This document shows, in pieces, positions 36,079-44,908 of a stretch of 64,000 bases of DNA. The number at the start of each line of letters is the position of its first letter. The stretch's first letter is position 1. The translations under genes were made by a program, and so were the position numbers. This stretch comes from Pseudomonas japonica. Lineage in GTDB: Bacteria; Pseudomonadota; Gammaproteobacteria; Pseudomonadales; Pseudomonadaceae. The stretch is from the NCBI RefSeq assembly GCF_013522925.1, contig NZ_JAAMQU010000010.1:1-64000 (forward strand). The letters run 5' to 3'. Under the pieces are notes generated by a model that worked only from the letters and a program-made list of their open reading frames with translations, had not been told where the DNA came from and searched no databases.

Positions 36079-36927
36079 CTACAACCTCACCTGCCCATCG
36101 ATGCAGGTGCTCACATGCCCACCCAGCCAGATGTCCTTGCCGCTGCGCTCCACGTATACCCGCCCGGCACGGCCGAGCACGGTGCCCTGGCTGACCACGA
36201 AACGATCCGGCGCCAGGCCTTCGCGGTACAGCCACTGAGCGATGCCCGCATTCAAGCTGCCGGTCACCGGGTCCTCTGGCATGCCGTCATCAGCGATAAA
36301 CGCGCGCACTTCGAATTGCGCCTCGCCACCGTCCAGCGCTTCATTCCACGGCGCGAACACACCGACTGCCAAGCCCTTTAGCGCGGCGTAATCGGGCTCC
36401 AGGCCCAGCACGGTGTTGCGATTCCGCAGGCGCAGCGCCAGCCAGCCGGCGCCGTTGTCCACCCATTCGGCGGATACAACCTCGGCCGGGTCCAGCCGCA
36501 AGCCGCGGCAGGCCCGCTCCAGTTCCTTGCGGGTTGGGGAGCCCGAGCGCAACAATGGCGGGCACACGAACGCCAGCTGGCCCGCTTGCTGACGCACCCG
36601 TACAAGGCCTACGCCGCATTCCTGAATGATTTCCTAACCCTTTGGTTTGCCCCCGGCTTCAAGCCACGCATGGCAGGTACCCAGCGTAGGGTGGCCGGCA
36701 AACGGCAGCTCGCGAACGGCGGTAAAGATCTGCACCCGGTAATCCGCCCCTGCTGTTGTGGGGGGCAGCACGAAGGTGGTCTCGCTGAGGTTGGTCCAGC
36801 GGGCAAACGCCTGCATCTGCTCATCGCTCAGGCCCTCGGCGTCCAGCACCACGGCAAGGGGGTTGCCCAGCAACGGCGTGGCGGTGAAGACATCGACTTG
36901 CTTGAAGCTGCGGGGGCGGGTTGGCAT
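36079..36927 (-). pseudogene. PhzF-family isomerase/epimerase-like gene interrupted by in-frame TAG
   Basis: The frame encodes a 282-residue PhzF-fold protein, with one stop at codon 98 (TAG, complement of 36634-36636). Before it: VDVFTATPLLGNPLAVVLDA, the catalytic Glu region NLSETTFVLP and the RELPFAGHPTLGTCHAWLEA strand. After it, in the same frame: EIIQECGVGLVRVR, then the second half of the fold with MPEDPVTGSLNAGIAQWL and the ending GHVSTCIDGQVRL. No frame change is needed, so a single base explains the break. Family members act as isomerases or epimerases on unknown substrates. As read, only a 97-residue fragment plus a possible restart product would be made. Confidence 0.85.
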
Positions 36928-37008
36928 TGATTCGGCCTGTGTGACATCGAAAGCCTGTGATGGTAGCGCACAGTTTGTGGCCTGTTGACCCAGGCCTGCG
37001 AAAAGAGC

Positions 37009-38262
37009 CTACCCTGGGCCGAGCCGAGCCAGCATGTCTTTCATTACGCCGTGAATGATCTGCCGCACCAGCCGGGCTTCGCCAGCCGATAGCTGCTGCA
37101 TATACGTCGTGTACCAGTGTGCTGCCCCGGCTGGCACCGTTGCGCAAAGCTTGTCCAACTCCCGGGTTGCCAGGCTTGTTGGTACGCCCAGAGCAGCAGC
37201 CATTTCCAGCACACTGGCGCGGGTTACATCGGCGTGGCAGCGCATCCCGCCTAACTTCCAGACCAGATCCGAGCCAAGCCAATCGTTGGCCGACGAATAG
37301 ACAGCAGTGCATAGAAGATCGTAGTGAGGGGCCAGCTCAACGCCGTCGGGTTTTACGAAGAACGATAGGTTTTTCAGATGTGCATCGTTGTTGCCTATCA
37401 ACAGGTTGAACACGAGCCACCGGAAAAGCGCTATCCGTGTTGCAGCCTTGAAGCGGCAAAGGTCGAGGATCTGGGCGAGGGTTTCGAGCGTGGCTTTCTG
37501 GTACTTCCAGATGGCCCCGATCCCCAGGAGCTGACACGCGTCAAGCACGTACAACCGTTTTGCAGGTTCCTCACCGAACGTACGATCAAAGCGCTGAATC
37601 AGGTAAACCGGTTCAGGTACGCGGCGTATCTCCACTTCAGGCACGGCGAGCCCCGCGTGCCTGGCAACCGACATTGCGAACCACTCGTTCACTACGCTGT
37701 GCGGGTAGCCCTCCGTATCGGGATGGTCCGGTTTGAGAATGTAGGTAGATGGAAAGCTGCCAACAGGCTCGAAAAGCAGTCCTTCCCGGATAGAAACGGC
37801 AAGTTTGTGCTGCGCGCCGGCGAGTGACATCCGCTTCGGAGCATTCCCGGTTAGCGATATTCGCGGCAGGGCACGAATTCTCTCGCTCAGGTGGTGATCC
37901 GTCAGAGCCTGCAAGCCACCCGTTTCCAACTGGCCATCCGGTGGAAGCAGCGTGAGCGCGCCTGCGGATTCTGCTCCATAACACGCCAGCAACCCGAAGG
38001 CGTCCGCCTGTTCGACACCAGCGTCCCTGGCCAGCAGCAGCCGGGCGCCCTCCTCAGGTAGCAGGTTATCGAAGAACCATTGAACAGGCCTCACGCTGCC
38101 GCCATCAATGACGGTACCTGCCGCCCGCGCAATGGCGGGCGAGAGATCAAAAGCCGAGGAAGAAGCCCGCCAGCTGTCCGCATAGCTGAAACGCCACAGG
38201 CCTTCATGTTCCTGCAGCTCGCCTACTTCAGCCTCGTCCAGGAACACCTGAAGCAGCCTCAT
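37009..38262 (-). CDS. hipA: HipA-type serine/threonine kinase toxin
   Basis: A 417-residue HipA-family protein. The N-terminal subdomain has VQWFFDNLLPEEGARLLLA and GLLACYGAESAGALTLLP. The kinase core has the glycine-containing loop RMSLAGAQHKLAV, the ATP-binding segment TYILKPDHP, the catalytic loop NLLIGNNDAHLKNLSF and the metal-binding APHYDLL. HipA kinases such as the E. coli enzyme phosphorylate an aminoacyl-tRNA synthetase and slow growth; the target here is unknown. The start overlaps the hipB stop by 4 bases, so the pair is one operon with HipB translated first. All key motifs are intact. Confidence 0.92.
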   Translation of the reverse strand: MRLLQVFLDEAEVGELQEHEGLWRFSYADSWRASSSAFDLSPAIARAAGTVIDGGSVRPVQWFFDNLLPEEGARLLLARDAGVEQADAFGLLACYGAESAGALTLLPPDGQLETGGLQALTDHHLSERIRALPRISLTGNAPKRMSLAGAQHKLAVSIREGLLFEPVGSFPSTYILKPDHPDTEGYPHSVVNEWFAMSVARHAGLAVPEVEIRRVPEPVYLIQRFDRTFGEEPAKRLYVLDACQLLGIGAIWKYQKATLETLAQILDLCRFKAATRIALFRWLVFNLLIGNNDAHLKNLSFFVKPDGVELAPHYDLLCTAVYSSANDWLGSDLVWKLGGMRCHADVTRASVLEMAAALGVPTSLATRELDKLCATVPAGAAHWYTTYMQQLSAGEARLVRQIIHGVMKDMLARLGPG

Positions 38263-38480
38263 GAAGGCACGTCCAGATACACCCGCACGCCAAGTTCATC
38301 CAGCAGTTGCAGCACGGTGCCAATCGCCACGCTCGCTTTGCCTTTCTCGACATCCCGCAAGGTAACGTGGCTACGCCCCACAATGGCCGCCATATCGTCC
38401 TGGCGAATACCTATGCGTTTACGCAGCTGTTGAATGATTGCCCCCACTTCCTCGGGGCTTTGCACCTGCTTATAGGACAT
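38259..38480 (-). CDS. hipB: HipB-type Xre antitoxin and repressor
   Basis: A 73-residue helix-turn-helix protein (LRKRIGIRQDDMAAIVGRSH, then VTLRDVEKGKASVAIGTVLQLL) of the Xre/HipB type. It should neutralise HipA and repress its own operon. The C-terminus ends in VRVYLDVPS, like HipB tails. The upstream region holds a 10-bp inverted repeat suited to a dimeric repressor. Confidence 0.9.
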   Translation of the reverse strand: MSYKQVQSPEEVGAIIQQLRKRIGIRQDDMAAIVGRSHVTLRDVEKGKASVAIGTVLQLLDELGVRVYLDVPS

Positions 38481-38501
38481 GAGCTTCTCCAGAATCGAAG
38501 C

Positions 38502-38555
38502 TATAGTTTCGTTTTCGTATCCGCGACCGCAGGAGTACTACATTTCGAAACTATA
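38502..38555. promoter_or_regulatory. Candidate HipB operator between hipBA and the protealysin gene
   Basis: TATAGTTTCG (38502-38511) and CGAAACTATA (38546-38555) are perfect 10-bp reverse complements, 44 bases apart start to start, about four DNA turns. The pair starts 22 bases upstream of hipB and lies on the path to the divergent protease gene. Further GTTTCG/CGAAAC-like pieces follow. HipB is the natural candidate binder; this is inferred from position. Confidence 0.6.
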
Positions 38556-38578
38556 CCTTCGTTTTTATGAAACCAAAG

Positions 38579-38596
38579 CGTTTTTGCTTAAAAACG
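38579..38596. repeat. Small palindrome CGTTTTT-GCTT-AAAAACG
   Basis: A perfect 7-bp inverted repeat with a 4-base loop within the hipBA-protealysin spacer, followed directly by AAACC. It lies in an AT-rich stretch that probably contains the protease promoter and could be a second binding site. Function is not established. Confidence 0.45.
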
Positions 38597-38670
38597 AAAC
38601 CAAACCTTAGAAATATCACTTCAGATCAATCGTCTAGACTGCCTTCATCCCCCTCCGATGGACGCAGCGC

Positions 38671-39729
38671 ATGTGCCAACACCACCCACGCAACCCCATC
38701 CTCTGCCTTATTCCTCCTTACCTGCTTGACCAGATCGCCCGCCATGGCAACAAGGCGCAGCGTGATGCCGCGTTGAGCACCCGCGCCAAGGACAGCACGT
38801 TCCGCTCGCTGCGCATGGCGGCGCAGCCCACCCGTGCCAGGGCGCAGGCAGCTACGGCGTTCGTGGGCAAGCGGCGGTCAATTTATACGGCAGACGGAAC
38901 CGAAACCCTGCCTGGCACCCTGGTGCGCGGCGAGGGGCAGCCGGCAAGTGGTGACCCGGCCGTGGACGAAGCCTATGACGGGCTGGGCGCAACCTTCGAT
39001 TTCTTCGCCGAGGTGTTCGACCGCAACTCCATAGACGATGCGGGCCTGGCGCTGGATGCCACCGTGCATTTCGGCAAGGGCTACAACAACGCGTTCTGGA
39101 ATTCGGCGCAGATGGTGTTCGGCGACGGCGACGGGCAGTTGTTCAATCGCTTCACCGTAGCGCTCGACGTCATCGGCCATGAGCTGGCTCATGGCGTGAC
39201 GGAGGATGAAGCCAAGCTGATGTATTTCAACCAGTCCGGCGCGTTGAACGAGTCCATGTCGGATGTGTTCGGCTCGCTCATCAAGCAATACGCGCTCAAG
39301 CAGACCGCGGAGACCGCCGATTGGCTGATCGGCGAGGGCCTGTTCACCAAGAAGATCAACGGCGTGGCGCTGCGTTCGATGAAGGCGCCTGGTACAGCTT
39401 TCGATGACAAGCTGCTGGGCAAGGACCCGCAGCCCGGCCATATGGACGACTTCGTGCATACCTTCGACGACAACGGCGGCGTGCACATCAATTCCGGCAT
39501 TCCCAATCATGCGTTCTACCAGGTAGCCACGCGCATCGGCGGGCCGGCGTGGGAGAAAGCCGGGCGGATCTGGTACGACACCCTGCGCGACCCACGGCTG
39601 CGGCCTAACACGGGCTTTTTGCGGTTCGCCCGCATCAGCTTCGACGTGGCCGGCCGCTTGTATGGCGTGGGCGAAGGCCCGCAGCAAGCGGTGAAGGAAG
39701 GCTGGGCGGCCGTCGGGATCGCGCTATGA
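38671..39729 (+). CDS. Protealysin-like M4 neutral metalloprotease
   Basis: A 352-residue thermolysin-family zinc protease of the protealysin type. It has no signal peptide but a short propeptide with the PPY motif (CLIPPYLLDQIARHG). Zinc and catalytic residues are present: HELAH at 170-174, Glu194 in ALNESMSDVFG, and GGVHINSGIPNHAFY with the catalytic His. Protealysins lack the long propeptide of thermolysin and are paired with a small inhibitor gene, as found here 38 bases downstream. Protealysin-like proteins have been tied to host-cell invasion or bacterial competition. It is transcribed away from hipBA across a shared control region. Confidence 0.9.
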   Translation: MCQHHPRNPILCLIPPYLLDQIARHGNKAQRDAALSTRAKDSTFRSLRMAAQPTRARAQAATAFVGKRRSIYTADGTETLPGTLVRGEGQPASGDPAVDEAYDGLGATFDFFAEVFDRNSIDDAGLALDATVHFGKGYNNAFWNSAQMVFGDGDGQLFNRFTVALDVIGHELAHGVTEDEAKLMYFNQSGALNESMSDVFGSLIKQYALKQTAETADWLIGEGLFTKKINGVALRSMKAPGTAFDDKLLGKDPQPGHMDDFVHTFDDNGGVHINSGIPNHAFYQVATRIGGPAWEKAGRIWYDTLRDPRLRPNTGFLRFARISFDVAGRLYGVGEGPQQAVKEGWAAVGIAL

Positions 39730-39767
39730 TGATCGCCTTGAGCTGAACCACCCGGGAGCCATGCACC

Positions 39768-40073
39768 ATGCGTATTTCGTTCTGCGAAACCGGCGGGGTA
39801 GCGGTTTTCCCCGGCCTGAGCAAGCCCCGCACCCTGGAAGTGGACACCCTCCCCCCGCCCGATCAACAGGAGCTGCGCGGGCTGGTGGAGGCTTCGCGGT
39901 TTTTTGCCTTGCCACAGGGGGAACAACCCACGCGGGCCCCAAGGGGCGCCCAGCATTACACCCTTACCGTGAGCGAAGGTGAACGCGAGCACACGGTATG
40001 CGTGCTGGCCCCAGTGGAAGCCGGGCCGTTGCAGGGGCTGGTGCAGTGTGTGCGGCGGCATATCAATGATTGA
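39768..40073 (+). CDS. Emfourin-type protealysin inhibitor
   Basis: A 101-residue protein starting MRISFCETGGVAVF, like the N-terminus of emfourin (family FEQTGG-type start), with an ELRGLVEASRFFALP helix and strand and the closing ERTHVC-like strand here written EREHTVCVL. Emfourin-family proteins bind and inhibit their cognate protealysin, and the genes typically form a two-gene operon with the protease first. Both features hold here. It ends 15 bases before the convergent autotransporter gene. Confidence 0.82.
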   Translation: MRISFCETGGVAVFPGLSKPRTLEVDTLPPPDQQELRGLVEASRFFALPQGEQPTRAPRGAQHYTLTVSEGEREHTVCVLAPVEAGPLQGLVQCVRRHIND

Positions 40074-40088
40074 GCGTGCCGCCGCCCG

Positions 40089-43000
40089 CTAAAACGGCAG
40101 GTTCACCCGCAACGTAGCCGCTTGGGCACTGTAGTCACTGCGAGTCTGCACATCGTAACTCAGCGACAGTTCCGCCCCACGTGGCAACGGCGTGGCGAAG
40201 CTCAGGCCGCCGCGCATCAGCCAGGGGCTGGCCTCGCTGCCGGCGGTGGTAAAACGCTGCCCCGGCGCACCGGCGAAACTGGCGGTAGCGCTATTGTCGG
40301 CGTTGATCAGGTCGTACCCTACTCCCACGTTCAGGCTCAGCCGCGCGCCGTTCGGGCTGAAGGCATGCTCCAGCCGGCTGTCTAACCCGGCGATCAGCTG
40401 GTCCGTCTGGCGCGCATCCACCTTGAGCAGCAAGGGCGCCAGCGCGCTCACGCCGCGCTCCTGATAGCTGTCATCGCGAATATGGCTGTAGTCCAGCCGC
40501 AAGGCCGGCACCAGGCGGGTGGCTTCACTCAACTGATAGGCATGGCCGAGGCTACTGCCTACGGTAGCGATCAGGCTGGTGTATTGAGCTTTGGCATCCC
40601 CGTTCAGCCCGGCGATATCCAGGTTGCGCTGGCCATTGATGGTGTTACGGCCAGCACCGGCGTACAGCATCAGCTCGGTGTCGGGCGCCAGGGTATAGGC
40701 GTTGTAGCCGCTGAATTGCCACAGGTCCAGGCGGCTGCTTTGGGGGGATTCGAGCCCGCCCCCCACGGCATCGCCCCTGGCATAGGCGAATGCCAGGCCC
40801 ACACGCTGGCTGGGTGATACGCGCGTATCGATGCCGATCACGGTGCCAGTGTTACCGCTGCGGGCATCCCGGCCTTGGCCAGCGAGGGTATTGAACGATC
40901 TGGACCAGAATTGCGCCGGTTGCCCCGGGTTGAACCCCGCACTCGTCGAGGTGGGTAGCAGGCGGGTTTGCAGGGCGTCGCTCATCTCCATCAAGGCGGC
41001 CTGACTGGCACGCAAACCAGCGCTGCCGAGCGGCACCGTCTGGCCGAGGCTGCGCGCCACTTCTGCGGTGCTGCCGGCGCTTACAAAATAAGGCACGAGC
41101 GCACTCGCGCTACCTTGGCGGATCTGTGCATCCACCACTGCGGCCACGCTGGCCAGTTCACTCCGGCCAGCGGCGGCCACTGCGGCGCGTACACCGTTGT
41201 CGGCACGGGGTGCAAGCGTGAGGTCAACCGTGTTGCCATCCTTCACCGCGCCAAAATCGAACAGCGCCGAATTACTGGTTACGCTGTAGGTGCCGTCGGA
41301 TTTCAGGGTGCCAGCGCTGAGCACATTCTGCAGTTGCGCCACCCGGAACGGCTGGCTGGCGCTGGCCACGTCCACGTCAATGCGCGCCGCGCTGGGCAAG
41401 GTTGCCGTGCCGGTGACCACCAGCTTGCCGTAGTGGGTGGCGTCGTTCACCTCGGTGCGTAATACCCCGCTGCTGCGCTGGGTGTAGTCCCCAGTAATGG
41501 TTGCCGGCGTGGCAGCGCGGCTGGCAGGCGCCTGCAACACCAGCGTGCCGCGGTTCACCAGGCTGCCCACGGTCCAGCGGTCTTCTGCCTCAAGGGTGTA
41601 GCGGGCTGTGCTGTACACCGTAGCCGTAGTGGCCGGCGCATACAGCTCCCCTTCGAAGCGCGCATGGTCACCGGCGAGGTAGAGCGCATCCAGCCGGCTG
41701 TCGCTGTCCACGTACAGAGAATATCCACCTTCCCGGGCAGCGATAGAGCCTGAGTTCACCAGCCCACCGTCCACCTGCGTGTTCAACAGACGCAACGCAT
41801 TGCGCCCCGCCGCCAGGAAGCCAGTGTTCACCACTTGCCCTTCGATATGCGCGCCCACGAGCACGATCGCATCGTCGCGCCCCTGCACCGCGCCACGGTT
41901 GCGGAGGTTACCGCCGATACGGCCGTTGACCATCATCAGCCCATCGCCCACGGTTTGCCCAGTGGCCAAGCCGCCTAACAACCGCCCGGTATTAGTGAAG
42001 TTGCCGCCAATTTCGGTGTCGTTCAGGCGTATGCCCTGGTAGCCGATGGCATAGCCACTGTTGAGCACATCGCCGTCGATTTCGGTGCCGAGCGAGGTGA
42101 TGAACCCGTATCCGCGCGGGCCACCATTGAGCGTGCCTGAGTTGACGAGGTTGCCGGTCACGGTGCCGGCAATCATTTCCAGCCCCGCGTGGCCGGTATT
42201 GGAGGTTAAAAGACTACCGCGATTGCTCAAGTTGCCCCGGATGAAGGTGTTGTCCAGCAACAGCGCGGTGATATAGCTGCGTATCGTGCCACTGTTTTCC
42301 AGGCCGCCCAGGGTGCTGTAGCGAATGGTGTTCTGGCTGTAGCCGATGATTTCACCGGCGTTGCTCAGCCCGCCCCGCAAGGTAGAGCCGTTGATAAACA
42401 GGCCTTGGGTGGTGCCGTTGATTTCGCCGGTGTTGCTCACCCTGCCCTGCACGGTGGTGGACAGGATGCTCACACCCTCCAGCCCGCCCATCACACCTGA
42501 ATTGAGCACGTCCTTCTTGATCAGCGCGTTGGCCAGCGCCAGCCCGGTGTTGCCGGCGGCCATGTTGCCAGCGTTGCGTATCGAGCCATCCAGGGTAGTG
42601 CCGTTGAGGTACAACTCCATCGTCCCGGCTTTCGTGTTGCTGATGTCCCCGGTCACGCGGCTTTCGAACACCCCTATGCCGCCTTGCACTGTGCCGCTGT
42701 TGCTTAGCGAGCCCTTCAAGGTGCTTTGCAACACCTCTACACCGTAACCGTTTTGCGGTGCTGATATCTGCCCAGCGTTGGCGAAGTTGCCTGTAAAGGT
42801 GCTGCCGCTGATCCGCACTGCCGAACCCGTGAGGCTTTCCATCACACCAGTGGCCGTATTTTGCAGGGTTCCTGTGGCTGTGGTGCCGTTGAGTACAAGG
42901 GCCTGATCACCGCTGAGGGTGCCGCTGTTATAAAGGCTATTCCCCCCGGCGGTGGCGTGTTCAAGGGTAACTGCCGCGCCGCTGCCCACAATGATCGAAC

Positions 43001-43214
43001 CCTGCTCGGTAACCATCAGGTTCTTGTTGCGGCCAAGTACGCACGGCTCGGCCACCTGCGTATTGATCGTGCCACTGGCACAGCTGGCGTAGGCAGGCTC
43101 GGCAGTGATCAGCGCGGCCACCAGGGCAATACCGAGGCCGGTAGCCATGAATGGAGGACGAGAAACAGGTGCGCAGGCCAACTGCCGAGGCTGACCAGGG
43201 TTGACGTTGTCCAT
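40089..43214 (-). CDS. Type V autotransporter with beta-helix passenger
   Basis: A 1041-residue protein. An N-terminal signal with an extended basic region leads to PAYASCASGTINTQ. The passenger (about 50-700) is built from degenerate 20-35-residue rungs of the type 'GNLSNSGTIxG...VLxxTxIxG', a parallel beta-helix. The final 270 or so residues form the autotransporter barrel (AQFWSRSFNTLAGQGRD, LRLDYSHIRDDSY, ending TLRVNLPF with a terminal aromatic residue). It should display an adhesin-like rod on the surface. No protease or esterase motif was seen in the passenger. It is divergent from the FecI-type gene. Confidence 0.9.
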   Translation of the reverse strand: MDNVNPGQPRQLACAPVSRPPFMATGLGIALVAALITAEPAYASCASGTINTQVAEPCVLGRNKNLMVTEQGSIIVGSGAAVTLEHATAGGNSLYNSGTLSGDQALVLNGTTATGTLQNTATGVMESLTGSAVRISGSTFTGNFANAGQISAPQNGYGVEVLQSTLKGSLSNSGTVQGGIGVFESRVTGDISNTKAGTMELYLNGTTLDGSIRNAGNMAAGNTGLALANALIKKDVLNSGVMGGLEGVSILSTTVQGRVSNTGEINGTTQGLFINGSTLRGGLSNAGEIIGYSQNTIRYSTLGGLENSGTIRSYITALLLDNTFIRGNLSNRGSLLTSNTGHAGLEMIAGTVTGNLVNSGTLNGGPRGYGFITSLGTEIDGDVLNSGYAIGYQGIRLNDTEIGGNFTNTGRLLGGLATGQTVGDGLMMVNGRIGGNLRNRGAVQGRDDAIVLVGAHIEGQVVNTGFLAAGRNALRLLNTQVDGGLVNSGSIAAREGGYSLYVDSDSRLDALYLAGDHARFEGELYAPATTATVYSTARYTLEAEDRWTVGSLVNRGTLVLQAPASRAATPATITGDYTQRSSGVLRTEVNDATHYGKLVVTGTATLPSAARIDVDVASASQPFRVAQLQNVLSAGTLKSDGTYSVTSNSALFDFGAVKDGNTVDLTLAPRADNGVRAAVAAAGRSELASVAAVVDAQIRQGSASALVPYFVSAGSTAEVARSLGQTVPLGSAGLRASQAALMEMSDALQTRLLPTSTSAGFNPGQPAQFWSRSFNTLAGQGRDARSGNTGTVIGIDTRVSPSQRVGLAFAYARGDAVGGGLESPQSSRLDLWQFSGYNAYTLAPDTELMLYAGAGRNTINGQRNLDIAGLNGDAKAQYTSLIATVGSSLGHAYQLSEATRLVPALRLDYSHIRDDSYQERGVSALAPLLLKVDARQTDQLIAGLDSRLEHAFSPNGARLSLNVGVGYDLINADNSATASFAGAPGQRFTTAGSEASPWLMRGGLSFATPLPRGAELSLSYDVQTRSDYSAQAATLRVNLPF

Positions 43215-43333
43215 GACACGACCCTGCCTGCTAGAGGTGAAACCAAGGTATAGGCAGGTGCCGGGGATGTGTCAAAAGCAATACAAAGCCTTCCGCTGGC
43301 CGGTGTGGCCGATGACAATTGTAAAAATCAGTT

Positions 43334-43352
43334 GATAAGCATTATCATTTGA
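43334..43352 (+). promoter_or_regulatory. Fur box upstream of the FecI-type sigma gene
   Basis: The stretch GATAAGCATTATCATTT closely follows the 19-bp Fur consensus (GATAATGATAATCATTATC), as overlapping GATAAT-like hexamers. It lies about 27 bases before the sigma-factor start, where Fur-iron would block transcription when iron is sufficient. The divergent autotransporter promoter is about 120 bases away and could also be affected. Confidence 0.8.
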
Positions 43353-43377
43353 CACCTATTTGCGAACCGTGCCATTC

Positions 43378-43890
43378 ATGACCCGCAGCGCAGCACTCGC
43401 GGGCGCCCCTCTGGCGGCGCTCTACCAAAACCACCACAGCTGGCTGCAGGCTTGGCTGCGCAAGCGCACTGGGTGCCATCATGATGCCGCCGACCTCGCC
43501 CAGGACACTTTTGTCCGCCTGCTCGCCAGGGAGCAGGAGCTGTCGTTGCTGCGCGAACCCAGGGCCTACCTGGCGACCGTGGCGCATTCGCTGCTGGTGA
43601 ACCGGTGGCGGCGGCAAGCCATCGAGCGCGCCTACCTTGAAGCGCTGGCGCAACAGCCGATCGCCGTGGCGCCCTCGCCGGAAGCTCGCGAACTGGTCAT
43701 CGCTACCTTGCTGGAGGTCGACGCTCTGCTCCGGGCTTTACCGGCCAAGGTGCGCACCGCCTTCCTGCTGTCGCAGCTCGACGGCCTGGGGTACCGGGAG
43801 ATCGGCGAGCGGCTGGGAGTGTCCGAACGCATGGTGAAGAAGTACATGGCGCAAGCGATGCTGCACTGCCTCACCGCGGTACAGGACTGA
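43378..43890 (+). CDS. FecI-type ECF sigma factor
   Basis: A 170-residue extracytoplasmic-function sigma factor starting at ATG 43378 (MTRSAALAGAPLAALYQ). Region 2 has DAADLAQDTFVRLL and YLATVAHSLLVNRWRRQ; region 4 has LPAKVRTAFLLSQLDGLGYR and EIGERLGVSERMVKKYM. It should direct RNA polymerase to the receptor gene downstream once the FecR-type regulator is triggered. It lies under a Fur box, and the anti-sigma gene begins 3 bases after its stop. Confidence 0.93.
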   Translation: MTRSAALAGAPLAALYQNHHSWLQAWLRKRTGCHHDAADLAQDTFVRLLAREQELSLLREPRAYLATVAHSLLVNRWRRQAIERAYLEALAQQPIAVAPSPEARELVIATLLEVDALLRALPAKVRTAFLLSQLDGLGYREIGERLGVSERMVKKYMAQAMLHCLTAVQD

Positions 43891-43893
43891 CCC

Positions 43894-44811
43894 ATGGCCA
43901 CCTCCCATGAACCATTGGCCCATGAGGTATTGCAGCAGGCGGCTCAGTGGTTTGCGACGCTCCAAGGTGAGCATGGCACGGGCGAACGCGCCGCTTGGCA
44001 GGCGTGGATGAATACACGCCCCGAGCACCGTCAGGCATGGAACCGCGTGGAGGCCATCAGCGGCCAGTTCGCGCGTATTCCACAGCCGGTAGCGGCGCAC
44101 CAAGCCTTACGCACAGACGTGAGCCGGCGTCGGTTACTCAGCATCGGAGCGGTGCTCAGTGGCGGCTGCCTTCTGGCGATGGGCGAACGTTCCGGGGCCT
44201 GGCAGGCGATGCGGGCCGACCGCAGCACCGGGCTCGGTGAGATCCGCCAGGTGCCTATGCCCGGTGGCGCGCGCCTTTGGCTCAACACCCAAAGCGCGGC
44301 GGATCTGGGGCCTGACAGCATCACCCTTTACCGCGGCGAACTGCTGCTCGAAGGTGCCATGGGGATGCGCCTGGGCACTCCCGACGGCAACCTGCGCCTG
44401 GATGGCCAGCGGGCCGGCCTGCGTGAATACCCGGGGCATACCGAGGTCATCGCCTATCAGGGCACTGTTACAGCAGAGGCTGGAGGCACCCTCCTGACGG
44501 GCCAGCGCGGCCGGTTGCGCCGTGACGGGTTGAGCCCGCTGGGCGCGCTGAACCCGGGGGCGCAAGCCTGGACCCATGGTGTCCTCCAGGCCGATAACAT
44601 GCCGCTTGGGGCGTTCATTCAGGAGCTCGGCCGCTACCGACACGGCTATCTGGGGTGCGACCCCCGGGTTGCCGAGCTGCGCTTGGTGGGCGCGTTCCCC
44701 CTGGCCGAGCCCGAACGGATCTTCGCCGCGCTGGAGCGAGCCTTGCCAGTGACCGTGCGGCGGCCGTTGCCGTGGTGGCTCATAGTGCAGCCGCGCCAGC
44801 CCCTGGCGTAA
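43894..44811 (+). CDS. FecR-type anti-sigma factor and signal transducer
   Basis: A 305-residue protein. The N-terminal cytoplasmic domain (HEPLAHEVLQQAAQWFATLQ, WQAWMNTRPEHRQAWNRVE) is the standard FecR sigma-binding region. A membrane segment lies near residues 83-100 (RRLLSIGAVLSGGCLLAMG). The periplasmic FecR domain follows (GEIRQVPMPGGARLWLNTQS, LYRGELLLEGAM), with a C-terminal DUF4974/STN-like domain (LQADNMPLGAFIQELGRYRH) that contacts the receptor plug. It completes the usual sigma, anti-sigma, receptor order. Confidence 0.92.
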   Translation: MATSHEPLAHEVLQQAAQWFATLQGEHGTGERAAWQAWMNTRPEHRQAWNRVEAISGQFARIPQPVAAHQALRTDVSRRRLLSIGAVLSGGCLLAMGERSGAWQAMRADRSTGLGEIRQVPMPGGARLWLNTQSAADLGPDSITLYRGELLLEGAMGMRLGTPDGNLRLDGQRAGLREYPGHTEVIAYQGTVTAEAGGTLLTGQRGRLRRDGLSPLGALNPGAQAWTHGVLQADNMPLGAFIQELGRYRHGYLGCDPRVAELRLVGAFPLAEPERIFAALERALPVTVRRPLPWWLIVQPRQPLA

Positions 44812-44908
44812 AAAAAGTCAGCCGGGCGGTTCCCTTTTCCGGCGCTCGCGTGGCTTACAGGCAAAGGGCCCTCTTGTAGGCCCGCAACGCTGATAAAGGA
44901 TGTGACGC

